Shown here: positions 22,740-30,945 of the stretch, piece after piece
Layout: each line of letters opens with the position of its first letter
Numbering within the stretch: the first letter of the stretch is position 1
NCBI GenBank assembly: GCA_944385905.1
Contig: CALWZA010000002.1
Location: 1-37,070 of the forward strand
DNA: 37,070 nucleotides
From: an uncultured Clostridia bacterium
GTDB lineage: Bacteria > Bacillota > Clostridia > Oscillospirales > Ruminococcaceae
Direction of reading: 5' to 3'
Position numbers and translations under genes: made by a program
The notes under the pieces: generated by a model
The model's database searches: none
The model's input: only the letters and a program-made list of their open reading frames with translations
Told to the model about the DNA's origin: nothing

Positions 22740-25700
22740 TCAGATTATAATATTTCCGTCAAACGCAACTACCGCATTTCCTGTCATATAGACGGTATCG
22801 TCGGTATATTTAATAACAAGGTCGCCGCCCAAAAGCTGAACGGTTATGTCTGTATTTTTATCGCAGAATCCGTTTTCAACGGCAGCGACAGCCGCGGCGC
22901 AGGCTCCTGTTCCGCAAGCCCATGTCTCGCCGCTTCCTCTTTCCCAAACACGCATTTTCAAAGTATGCCTGTCAACTACTTTTACAAACTCGGTGTTGAC
23001 ACGCTCAGGGAAAATATCAAGATGCTCAAAAACAGGTCCGATTTTTTCTATTTCAAAATTATCTACGTTGTTTTGGAAAACCACGCAGTGAGGATTTCCC
23101 ATAGACACGCAGGTGACGTTATACGGCTTGCCTTCTACCGTGATTTCTCTGTTTACGACCTTATCTCCGTCGAGTGTTACGGGTATTTCGGACGGCGTAA
23201 GGATTGCCTTGCCCATATCTACTTTCGCTCCAACTATTTCACCCATATGATATTGCAGCTCGATGGTTTTTATTCCGCTTAAGGTTTCAATAGTTATGGT
23301 GTCCTTGTCTACAAGACCGTTGTCACGGCAGTATTTCGCTACGCACCTGATGGCGTTTCCGCACATTTTGCCCTCGGAGCCGTCGAGATTAAACATTCTC
23401 ATCTTTGCGTCGGCAACCTTTGAGCGGCAGATAAGCACTACTCCGTCTCCGCCTATTCCGAAATGCCTGTCAGAAAGTCTTATCGCAAGTCCCTCTGGGT
23501 TGTCCACTGTCTGCTCGAAGCAGTTGAAATAGATATAGTCGTTTCCGCATCCGTGCATTTTGGTAAAATGAAGTTTCTGCTTTTCGGTGCGCATGTGGTT
23601 GATGTCCACAAGCTCTGTCGAATGCTCGCTGAAACGGCTCTTAAGGCTTGACGCTATCGCGTTTGCGGTATCTATTGCGGTAAGGCACGGAATATTTCTC
23701 TCGACCGCTTTTCTTCTGATTTTTACGCTGTCTCTTGTGGGAATTCTTCCCTTTGAAGATGTTGAAATGACATAGGATATCTTTCCGCTTTCAATAAGCT
23801 TCAAAGTATTGTCCTCAGACTCGTGAATTTTGGCGACTGTCTCGACAGGGATTCCGTTTTCTGAAATAACCGCCGCTGTTCCCTTTGTTGCGTAAAGCTT
23901 AAAGCCGAGGTCATAAAACTGCTTTGCCGTATTCGCTATCTCAGGCTTATCGCTGTTTCTGACAGTTATAAACACTCCGCCCTTTTTATCAAGCTTGTAT
24001 CCGGCGGCGACAAGTCCCTTATAGAGAGCCTCCTCAAGTGTGTTCGCTACCGCCAAAACCTCTCCGGTTGACTTCATTTCAGGTCCGAGATGGTTGTCAA
24101 CGTCGATAAGCTTTTCAAATGAGAACACGGGAACTTTGCAGGCGATGTACGGAGGTCTCTTGTACAGACCTGTTCCGAAGCCCATATCGGCAAGCTTTTC
24201 ACCGAGCATTGCGCGTGTCGCAAGCTCTACCATAGGAATTCCGGTTACCTTTGAAATATAAGGAACGGTTCTTGATGAACGTGGGTTTACCTCAATAACA
24301 TAAAGTTCGTCGTCGTAAATAAGATACTGTATATTTACAAGACCCATCGTGTTAAGAGAAACCGCGAGATTCTTTGAGCACTCAATGATTCTTTCCGTGA
24401 GCTTATCGCTTACGTTCCATGCCGGATATACCGCGATTGAGTCTCCCGAATGGATTCCGGCTCTTTCGATATGCTCCATGATTCCGGGGATAAGTATATC
24501 CTCGCCGTCGCATATAGCGTCAACCTCAATTTCGGTTCCCGAAAGATACTTATCTATAAGGACAGGATTTTCAATGTTCTGCGCAAGGATTATCGCCATG
24601 TATTCCTTAATATCCTCGTCGTTGAACGCTATAATCATATTCTGTCCGCCGAGAACATAAGACGGTCTCATAAGTACAGGATATTTGATTTTATTCGCAA
24701 CTTCCAAAGCCTCTTCACAGCTCATGACTGTATATCCAACAGGACGCTTGATTTTGAGCTTTTCAAGAAGCTCGTCAAAACGTTCTCTGTCCTCAGCGGC
24801 GTCTATGCTGTCGGGAGGTGTTCCGAGTATTCTTACTTCGTTTTCCGCCATATGCTTTGTAAGCTTGATAGCTGTCTGTCCGCCGAACGCGACCACAACT
24901 CCGTATGGCTTTTCGGCATTTATTATAGACATTACGTCCTCGTTTGTCAGCGGCTCGAAATAAAGTCTGTCGGCGGTATCAAAGTCGGTTGATACGGTTT
25001 CAGGGTTATTGTTTACGATAACAACCTCATAGCCCTGCTTTCTGAGCGCCCAAACGCACTGAACAGAAGCATAGTCAAACTCGATTCCCTGTCCGATACG
25101 TATAGGTCCCGAACCGAATACGATTATGGTTTTCTTGTCGGTACCCTGTCTTTTTATAAACTCGGAAGCCTCGTCCTCCGAATCATAGGTTGAGTAGAAG
25201 TAAGGAGTCTGAGCCTCAAACTCGGCGGCGCAGGTATCAACCATTTTGAATGCGGCATATGCCGGCTTTTCAATTTTTTTTCCGCTGATTCGCTCGATTA
25301 CCTTATCGGGATAGCCGAGTCTCTTTGCCTGAAGATAGAGATGGTGTGTGATATTTCCCTTTGCAAGCTCTCTTTCCATATCAATGAGCTTCTTGAGCTT
25401 ATAGGTAAACCATGTGTCAATCTTAGTAATATCGAATATATGCTCAGGAGTTGTTCCTCTTCTGAGAGCTTCATATACGACAAAAAGTCTTTCGTCGTCG
25501 CAGTTGTGAAGTCTCTGCTCTATCTCCTCATCTGACATAGCCATATGCTTTTTGCTCAGCAGACAGTCATGTCCGATTTCGGCTCCTCTTACAGCTTTCA
25601 TAATAGCCTGCTCGAAGGTTGTGCCGATAGCCATTACCTCGCCGGTCGCTTTCATCTGTGTGCCGAGGGTTCTCTTGGCATATACAAACTTATCAAAAGG

Positions 25701-26786
25701 CCATTTAGGAAGCTTTACGACAACATAGTCGAGCGCAGGCTCAAAGCAGGCAAAGGTCTTTCCTGTAACGGCGTTTTTAATTTCGGACAGTGTATAGCCG
25801 ATAGCGATTTTAGTCGCAACCTTAGCGATAGGATATCCTGTTGCCTTTGAAGCGAGCGCCGATGAGCGTGAAACTCTCGGGTTTACCTCTATAACCGCAT
25901 ACTCAAAGCTGTTAGGGTTAAGCGCGAACTGACAATTGCAGCCCCCCTCCACCTTGAGTGTATCTATTATTTTAAGAGCTGCCGAACGAAGCATCTGATA
26001 TTCTTTATCCGCAAGAGTTACAGTCGGAGCTATAACTATTGAATCTCCCGTATGAACTCCGACCGGGTCGAAGTTTTCCATTGAGCAGACCGTAATTACG
26101 TTTCCGATACTGTCTCTGATAACCTCGAACTCGATTTCTTTCCAGCCTGAGATACACTTTTCAACAAGCACCTGTGTTATCGGAGAGAGGTAAAGACCGT
26201 TTCTTGTAATCTCACGAAGCTCTTCCTCATTGTTCACGATTCCTCCGCCTGTTCCGCCAAGCGTAAACGCGGGTCTGATAATTAGCGGATATCCGATGCC
26301 GGGCTCATCAGCGAAAGCAACCGCATCTTCAACTGTATTCACAACCTTTGACGGTATGCACGGCTGACCGATAGACTGCATTGTGTCCTTAAACATCTGT
26401 CTGTCCTCAGCCTTATCAATTGTTTCGGGGTTTGCTCCGAGAAGCTTTACACCGTATTTATCAAGGAAGCCCTCTTTCGCAAGCTGCATTGAAAGAGTCA
26501 GGCCGGTCTGTCCTCCGAGCGTTGAAAGCAGTGAATCAGGGCGCTCCTTTTTGATTACTCTTTTAACTGTTTCTAGAGTAAGCGGTTCAATATAAATCTT
26601 GTCAGCCATAGCCTTATCGGTCATGATGGTTGCGGGGTTTGAATTTATAAGTATGACTTCAAGACCCTCTTCCTTGAGAGCCCGGCATGCCTGTGTTCCG
26701 GCATAGTCAAACTCGGCTGCCTGTCCGATAACTATCGGGCCTGAGCCTATTACCATTACTCTTTTTATATCCTGTCTCAGCGGCAT
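22740..26786 (-). CDS. carB-dapF: Carbamoyl-phosphate synthase large subunit fused to diaminopimelate epimerase
   Basis: One open frame of 1348 codons encodes two enzymes. Residues 1-1064 are a complete CarB: two ATP-grasp halves (VMVIGSGPIVIGQAAEFDYAG near 10; VFGSGPIRIGQGIEFDYAS near 560) and the C-terminal MGS domain (FITVRNSDKPEIANTAKQF... ...CLTAIDTANAIA). From Met1065 (MRTEKQKLHFTKMHGCGNDY) there is a full 284-residue DapF, with both catalytic cysteines in MCGNAIRC and ACGTGACA. The junction NHMRTEKQK has no stop and no good ribosome binding site, so a true fusion is likely; internal initiation remains possible. CarB makes carbamoyl phosphate with CarA for pyrimidines and arginine; DapF makes meso-DAP. 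The ATG shares one base with the carA stop (TAATG). Confidence 0.93.
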   Translation of the reverse strand: MPLRQDIKRVMVIGSGPIVIGQAAEFDYAGTQACRALKEEGLEVILINSNPATIMTDKAMADKIYIEPLTLETVKRVIKKERPDSLLSTLGGQTGLTLSMQLAKEGFLDKYGVKLLGANPETIDKAEDRQMFKDTMQSIGQPCIPSKVVNTVEDAVAFADEPGIGYPLIIRPAFTLGGTGGGIVNNEEELREITRNGLYLSPITQVLVEKCISGWKEIEFEVIRDSIGNVITVCSMENFDPVGVHTGDSIVIAPTVTLADKEYQMLRSAALKIIDTLKVEGGCNCQFALNPNSFEYAVIEVNPRVSRSSALASKATGYPIAKVATKIAIGYTLSEIKNAVTGKTFACFEPALDYVVVKLPKWPFDKFVYAKRTLGTQMKATGEVMAIGTTFEQAIMKAVRGAEIGHDCLLSKKHMAMSDEEIEQRLHNCDDERLFVVYEALRRGTTPEHIFDITKIDTWFTYKLKKLIDMERELAKGNITHHLYLQAKRLGYPDKVIERISGKKIEKPAYAAFKMVDTCAAEFEAQTPYFYSTYDSEDEASEFIKRQGTDKKTIIVFGSGPIRIGQGIEFDYASVQCVWALRKQGYEVVIVNNNPETVSTDFDTADRLYFEPLTNEDVMSIINAEKPYGVVVAFGGQTAIKLTKHMAENEVRILGTPPDSIDAAEDRERFDELLEKLKIKRPVGYTVMSCEEALEVANKIKYPVLMRPSYVLGGQNMIIAFNDEDIKEYMAIILAQNIENPVLIDKYLSGTEIEVDAICDGEDILIPGIMEHIERAGIHSGDSIAVYPAWNVSDKLTERIIECSKNLAVSLNTMGLVNIQYLIYDDELYVIEVNPRSSRTVPYISKVTGIPMVELATRAMLGEKLADMGFGTGLYKRPPYIACKVPVFSFEKLIDVDNHLGPEMKSTGEVLAVANTLEEALYKGLVAAGYKLDKKGGVFITVRNSDKPEIANTAKQFYDLGFKLYATKGTAAVISENGIPVETVAKIHESEDNTLKLIESGKISYVISTSSKGRIPTRDSVKIRRKAVERNIPCLTAIDTANAIASSLKSRFSEHSTELVDINHMRTEKQKLHFTKMHGCGNDYIYFNCFEQTVDNPEGLAIRLSDRHFGIGGDGVVLICRSKVADAKMRMFNLDGSEGKMCGNAIRCVAKYCRDNGLVDKDTITIETLSGIKTIELQYHMGEIVGAKVDMGKAILTPSEIPVTLDGDKVVNREITVEGKPYNVTCVSMGNPHCVVFQNNVDNFEIEKIGPVFEHLDIFPERVNTEFVKVVDRHTLKMRVWERGSGETWACGTGACAAAVAAVENGFCDKNTDITVQLLGGDLVIKYTDDTVYMTGNAVVAFDGNIII

Positions 26787-27862
26787 TAGTCATTTCCTCC
26801 CATCATAGCTATAAATCTGTCAAACAAGAAATTTGTGTCCTTCGGTCCTCCGCAGGCTTCGGGATGAAACTGAACGGAAAACGCAGGCATATAGTCGTAC
26901 TCCACTCCCTCGCAGGTACCGTCATTGGCGTTTGAAAAGCTCATTTTCGCACCGTCGGGCAAGCTGTCTGTAACAACTGCGTAGCCGTGATTCTGGCTTG
27001 TAACGTAAACCCTGCCGGTCGCCTTTTCAAGCGCAGGCTGATTCGCTCCTCTGTGGCCGTATTTAAGCTTTTCTGTCTTTGCGCCCTGTGAAAGCGCAAG
27101 AAGCTGATGTCCGAGGCATATTCCGAAAATCGGCTTTTTAGTCTTGCAGACCTTAGCAAGCTCGGCTATTATTTCAACATTGTCAGCCGGGTCTCCGGGT
27201 CCGTTTGATAGCATGATTCCGTCAGGATCAAGCTCCAAAATGCGCTCGGCTTTTGTTCCCGCAGGAACAACCGTAACCTCGCAGCCTCTCTTTACCAATT
27301 CTCTGCCTATATTGTGCTTGGCACCGAAATCCCATAGGACAACACGCTTTTTAGTTTCGCCCTCAGGCTTGAACACTGTCTCTTCCTTGATTGTGGTGTT
27401 TTCAACAGCATTTACTATTTTATAGTTTTTAAGCACGTCCAAATCAAGGCTAAGACTGCCTTCTGTAACAATTTTCCCGTTCATCACCCCGTGTTCTCTT
27501 ACAATTCTTGTCAGCGCGCGGGTGTCTATATCGCACAAGCCCACTATTTTATGCTCACATAAAAAATCGCCAAGACTTCCCTCGCTCCTGAAATTTGAAG
27601 GTTCTTGACAACAATTCTTAACAATATATCCGTTAATATGAGGCTCGTCGCTCTCAAAATCAGAAGGAATAACTCCGTAATTACCGATAAGCGGAAATGT
27701 TTGAACAACAATCTGTCCGTAATAGCTCGGGTCGGTAATTGTTTCAAGATATCCGGTCATTGAAGTTGTGAAAACAATTTCACCGACAGCCTCGCCTGAA
27801 TAGCCGAAACTGCTTCCCTCAAAGATGGTTCCGTTTTCCAAAATTAAATAGGCTTTTTTCAT
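26786..27862 (-). CDS. carA: Carbamoyl-phosphate synthase small subunit (glutaminase)
   Basis: The 358-residue subunit releases ammonia from glutamine and passes it to CarB. The N-terminal CPSase domain contains GTIFEGSSFGYSG and TSMTGYLETITDPSYYGQ; the class I amidotransferase domain has the nucleophile Cys249 in FGICLGHQ, with His333 and Glu335 in FHPEACGGP. AAGTERILEL-type linker and SNGPGDP are intact. The start has a GGGAGGA site. It heads the operon with carB::dapF and dapL, from a promoter about 70 bases upstream. No pyr attenuator structure is seen in the short leader. Confidence 0.96.
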   Translation of the reverse strand: MKKAYLILENGTIFEGSSFGYSGEAVGEIVFTTSMTGYLETITDPSYYGQIVVQTFPLIGNYGVIPSDFESDEPHINGYIVKNCCQEPSNFRSEGSLGDFLCEHKIVGLCDIDTRALTRIVREHGVMNGKIVTEGSLSLDLDVLKNYKIVNAVENTTIKEETVFKPEGETKKRVVLWDFGAKHNIGRELVKRGCEVTVVPAGTKAERILELDPDGIMLSNGPGDPADNVEIIAELAKVCKTKKPIFGICLGHQLLALSQGAKTEKLKYGHRGANQPALEKATGRVYVTSQNHGYAVVTDSLPDGAKMSFSNANDGTCEGVEYDYMPAFSVQFHPEACGGPKDTNFLFDRFIAMMGGND

Positions 27863-27912
27863 CTTTGTTCCTCCCTCAAAAATACAATTTCTTACGCATA
27901 GTTATCCTGAAT

Positions 27913-27941
27913 ATTATACAGCAAAAAAACCTTTTTGTCTA
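27913..27941 (-). promoter_or_regulatory. Promoter of the carA operon
   Basis: Minus strand: -35 TAGACA (27941-27936), 17 bases including a T7 run, -10 TATAAT (27918-27913). The leader of about 45 bases is too short for a PyrR attenuator or T-box. Confidence 0.7.
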
Positions 27942-27963
27942 TATAAATATATTAAATCAGATA

Positions 27964-28536
27964 TTATGTTTCATAAGTTTTTATAATCTGAAGCGCTGTG
28001 TCCTTTATCGTCATTCTCATATCCATCGCCTGCTTTTCAAGATACCTGTGAGCCTGTTTCTCTGTCATTCTCAAATACTGTATCAACGCGCACTTAGCTC
28101 TGTTAGCAAGTCTTACTGTCTCAAGCTCATCCTGAAGCCTCTCATTTTCCTCATATATTCCAAGATATCTTTTTCTCAGCGAATTTACGACACGGACTGT
28201 CCGAAAAAAATACTCTTTATTTATTGGCTTTGATATCACGGCTATGCCTTTTTCCTCAAGCTTCACAAGAACATTTACGTCAGCGTCCTGCCTCGCTATG
28301 ACTATGCATGCGGAATTCGTTTTTTCCGCTGTTTCGCACGCAAGCGAAAAGCCCGCCTCATCTGAAAGAGGTGAGTCAATCACTGTCAAATCACAGTCGT
28401 GTTCCTCGAGGTATTCTCTGGCTTGATTTGCTGTCGAAGCTGTTTGTATCTCCCATACGGAAACAGCCTCTTTGACAAGCGAACAAAGTATCTTCACGCC
28501 TTTTTCACTGCTTGAAACCACGAAAACGCTGTTCAT
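27964..28536 (-). CDS. ANTAR-domain response-regulator-like protein
   Basis: A 190-residue protein from ATG 28536 (GGGGA eight bases upstream; an ATG two codons earlier is too close). Residues 1-115 form a CheY-like domain with Asp54 in TVIDSP and Lys103 in SKPI, but the N-terminal acidic pair is replaced by Ser residues (FVVSSSEKG), so phosphorylation is doubtful. A helical linker follows (YLGIYEENERLQDELE), then the ANTAR domain at ~140-188 (NRAKCALIQYLRMTEKQAHRYL...). ANTAR domains bind tandem RNA hairpins and prevent termination; in Clostridia similar proteins accompany nitrogen-assimilation genes. No such hairpin pair is visible beside it, so targets are probably elsewhere. It has its own promoter. 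Confidence 0.88.
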   Translation of the reverse strand: MNSVFVVSSSEKGVKILCSLVKEAVSVWEIQTASTANQAREYLEEHDCDLTVIDSPLSDEAGFSLACETAEKTNSACIVIARQDADVNVLVKLEEKGIAVISKPINKEYFFRTVRVVNSLRKRYLGIYEENERLQDELETVRLANRAKCALIQYLRMTEKQAHRYLEKQAMDMRMTIKDTALQIIKTYET

Positions 28537-28573
28537 ATACATTGTCCCCTTTCACTGCCGACTGTTAATAATA

Positions 28574-28602
28574 AGTTTAGCACATTTTTACCGTGAGTTC
28601 AA
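28574..28602 (-). promoter_or_regulatory. Promoter of the ANTAR regulator gene
   Basis: Minus strand: -35 TTGAAC (28602-28597), 17 bases, -10 TAAACT (28579-28574), preceded by TGc. Confidence 0.65.
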
Positions 28603-28622
28603 GTGTAAAACGGCATAAAAAG

Positions 28623-28645
28623 GCCGACCGTTTTTACCGGCCGGC
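28623..28645 (-). terminator. Terminator of the PrsA-like gene
   Basis: GCCGGCCG (minus strand) pairs with CGGTCGGC (one G-U), 7-base loop, then CTTTTTATG. It starts seven bases after the stop codon. Confidence 0.85.
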
Positions 28646-28651
28646 TTAATT

Positions 28652-29761
28652 TTACTTGATGCTTGATCCCGTCATATTTTTGTAATAGTCGCTGTACTCA
28701 ATATCCAGGTTATTCATAAGATCGTTAACAAGCGTGTTAAACTGAAGTGCAATGTAGTCTTCCTTGAGAGCATCATAATTTTCATCTATATATTCCTGTT
28801 CCATAGGAAGTCTTTTAATTATGTGATATCCGTATGAAGTTTCAACAAGTCCGCTTACCTCATTTTCCTTAAGAGCGTAAGAAGCCTCCTCAAACGGTTC
28901 AACCATTATTCCATAAGTGAAATAATATCCGTCTTCGCTAGTCATTCCGGGGTCATCGCTGTTCTCAGATGCCAATGTGTAAAAATCCTCCCCGTTGTTT
29001 ACTCTTTCAAGCAGTTCGTTTGCCGCTGACTCAGCCGCTTGTTTAATCTCATCATCTGTTGCGTCTGCATACTCCTCATCTTCCAGAAAACGGTCAAAGG
29101 AAACAAGAATATGCTGTACTCTGACATATTCATTTGCGAGTTTTTCATTAAACTCGTCGTCTGTCACCTCATACTCTCCGCCCTCTCCGAAAAGCTCATT
29201 ATACGCTCTCTGCGAATAGTAGTTATATTCTGATAAAGTTTTAAGTGTTTCCTCGTCAACATGAGCGGCATCAAGTGCGTCCTGATAGCTGCCGTCAGAT
29301 GAAAAGCTGTTTTTTGTTTCTTCGATATCTGCTTCGATTCCGTCATAATCTTCCTGCGTAAGCTCGATATTATTATCTGCAGCGAGAATTTTTCCCCAAA
29401 CCATATTTTTTAAAGTTTCAATAACGTAATCTTTAATTTGGCTGAAGGTTTCTTTTCCCTCGTCGCTCTCCCAATAATCGTCATCCTTATCATAAAAATA
29501 GCTTTCAACTACAGCAAGGTAATAATATCTGTAAACGTCAAACGGGATTTCAACACCGTTAAACGACAGTAGAGCCAGATCTGTCGTGTCAACCTCTTTT
29601 CCGTCCACGACAAAAGACGGATTATCACCCGCAGCTGTCTCTTCAATATTTGTTTTCTCTGTTACTTCTTCGTTTTTATTCTCACTGTCTCCCGAACATC
29701 CGGCAAAAACGCCCGCGGCAAGTACTGCGGCGAGAACACCCGCAATAATTCTTTTATACAT
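28652..29761 (-). CDS. PrsA-like peptidyl-prolyl isomerase lipoprotein (foldase)
   Basis: A 369-residue lipoprotein that should help secreted proteins fold outside the membrane. The signal peptide ends in AGVFAGC with Cys22 as lipid site, followed by an acidic linker. A SurA_N-like helical region spans about 60-200, and a parvulin (rotamase) domain about 212-317, with VRVQHILVSFD at its start and TSYGYHIIKR at its end, both standard marks. The insert between them (FLEDEEYADATDDEIK) is acidic and within normal variation. Start ATG 29761 follows GAAAGGA. It is monocistronic with a good terminator. Confidence 0.88.
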   Translation of the reverse strand: MYKRIIAGVLAAVLAAGVFAGCSGDSENKNEEVTEKTNIEETAAGDNPSFVVDGKEVDTTDLALLSFNGVEIPFDVYRYYYLAVVESYFYDKDDDYWESDEGKETFSQIKDYVIETLKNMVWGKILAADNNIELTQEDYDGIEADIEETKNSFSSDGSYQDALDAAHVDEETLKTLSEYNYYSQRAYNELFGEGGEYEVTDDEFNEKLANEYVRVQHILVSFDRFLEDEEYADATDDEIKQAAESAANELLERVNNGEDFYTLASENSDDPGMTSEDGYYFTYGIMVEPFEEASYALKENEVSGLVETSYGYHIIKRLPMEQEYIDENYDALKEDYIALQFNTLVNDLMNNLDIEYSDYYKNMTGSSIK

Positions 29762-29980
29762 TTTTACTCAATCCTTTCACTCCATACTTGAACCGCTTAC
29801 TGTATTCAGCATGAAACAAAGCAAATTATAGACGCTATTTGTGATAGTATTGTGACAAAATTAAAAATTTTTATTATCGTGCTGTTCGTTTTTTTAGATA
29901 TGTGTAAAATATCACTACTTTTTTCACCATACCGCTTTATAATATCGGCACAACGTAAAAGTTTGATTATATTTATTGCC

Positions 29981-30009
29981 TTGAGATTACTACGGTGCTA
30001 TACTATAAA
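29981..30009 (+). promoter_or_regulatory. Promoter of the phosphodiesterase gene
   Basis: Plus strand: -35 TTGAGA (29981-29986), 17 bases, -10 TATAAA (30004-30009). It lies inside the upstream extension of the reading frame, which supports the later start at 30050. Confidence 0.65.
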
Positions 30010-30049
30010 TAATATATTTCTTTACATTTTTCCGAAAGGATTTTTACAT

Positions 30050-30784
30050 ATGATTTACGGATACTATATTGCGCACCGGGGACTTCACTCAAAATCCCTC
30101 AAAATCCCCGAAAACTCGCTTCCAGCTTTTGAAGCCGCCTCCTCTAAAGGCTATCCTGTTGAGCTTGATGTCCGACTTACAAAAAATAAAAAAGCAGTAG
30201 TTTTTCATGATCCGTGCTTAAAGCGCATGACCGGAGCGGATTTAGATGTTTGCTCCTGCTCACTTAATGATATAAAAGCTCTTCGGCTTAAAGGAACAGA
30301 TGAACGGATACCTACTCTCAGCGAGGCTATCGCTCTTATTAAAGGCAGGGTTCCCATACTCGTCGAGATTAAAAGCGACAGCTTTTTTGACCGTTCTCTT
30401 GAAAAAACTGTTGTAAAAATTATGTCGGGATACCGCGGGGAATGGGCGGTTCAGTCGTTTAACCCGTTTACGGTCCGATGGTTCTGCGATAATAAGCCTG
30501 ATGTTCAAAGGGGTCTTGTTGTTTCGACTTTCAAAGGTAAAAACAGGCTGATGCGGCTTATCTGCTCGACAAGGCTTATTTGGCAGCATGTTGCCAAAGC
30601 CGATTTTATCTCATGCGACCTCCGGAGCATGTCTCTTTCTGTTTTATTCAAAGCGCACAGCGCTGGAATTAAGGTTATAACCTGGACCGCGCGTTCAAAG
30701 GAATTGCTTGAAGAAGCCGCAAAATTCAGCAGCAGCGTTATTTTTGAAAAAGTTGAGCCATTAAGAGATATAAATGAGTTATAA
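30050..30784 (+). CDS. Glycerophosphodiester phosphodiesterase
   Basis: A 244-residue GDPD-family enzyme that hydrolyses glycerophosphodiesters to glycerol-3-phosphate and an alcohol. The family residues are His9-Arg10 in IAHRG, Glu21 in PENS, Glu38 and Asp40 in VELDVRL, and His53 in FHDPCLKRMTG. The C-terminal half has VEIKSD and VITWTARS. No signal peptide, so it is cytoplasmic. ATG 30050 follows GAAAGGA (30033-30039); an in-frame ATG 66 codons earlier would lie before the promoter and adds no homology. It is separate from the nad operon that follows. Confidence 0.92.
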   Translation: MIYGYYIAHRGLHSKSLKIPENSLPAFEAASSKGYPVELDVRLTKNKKAVVFHDPCLKRMTGADLDVCSCSLNDIKALRLKGTDERIPTLSEAIALIKGRVPILVEIKSDSFFDRSLEKTVVKIMSGYRGEWAVQSFNPFTVRWFCDNKPDVQRGLVVSTFKGKNRLMRLICSTRLIWQHVAKADFISCDLRSMSLSVLFKAHSAGIKVITWTARSKELLEEAAKFSSSVIFEKVEPLRDINEL

Positions 30785-30834
30785 TTATTTTTTTCAGGAA
30801 TTTTTTTATTAAAAACAGTGGAAATTAATCGAAA

Positions 30835-30847
30835 AGTGTGTTACACT
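30835..30847. promoter_or_regulatory. Inverted repeat AGTGT-GTT-ACACT upstream of nadB, candidate operator
   Basis: A perfect 5-base inverted repeat with three-base spacer, directly before TAAAAT (30847-30852), a possible -10 box; the -35 region is weak. NAD synthesis operons of Bacillota are often repressed by NiaR or NadR-like proteins, but I cannot match this site to a known consensus. Confidence 0.4.
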
Positions 30848-30945
30848 AAAATAAGTATAACTAATTTTTTATATGAAAACGCACAAGATACATTAATTGT
30901 GCTGTTTTCTTCCGACTCCAAGTGTGAAAGGAATGATTTTATAAT

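Noticed and set aside
23500-23700. Possible frameshift or misassembly creating the carB-dapF fusion
   Set aside because: Both halves are complete, the frame is continuous, and the linker has no stop, composition shift or broken motif. Kept as a possible refutation rather than the main reading.
27863-27940. PyrR attenuator or T-box before carA
   Set aside because: The leader after the predicted start is about 45 bases, with no terminator/antiterminator pair or T-box motif.
29852-30049. N-terminal extension of the phosphodiesterase with hydrophobic residues
   Set aside because: It looked like a membrane anchor, but a promoter and a GAAAGGA site lie inside it and homology starts at Met 30050.
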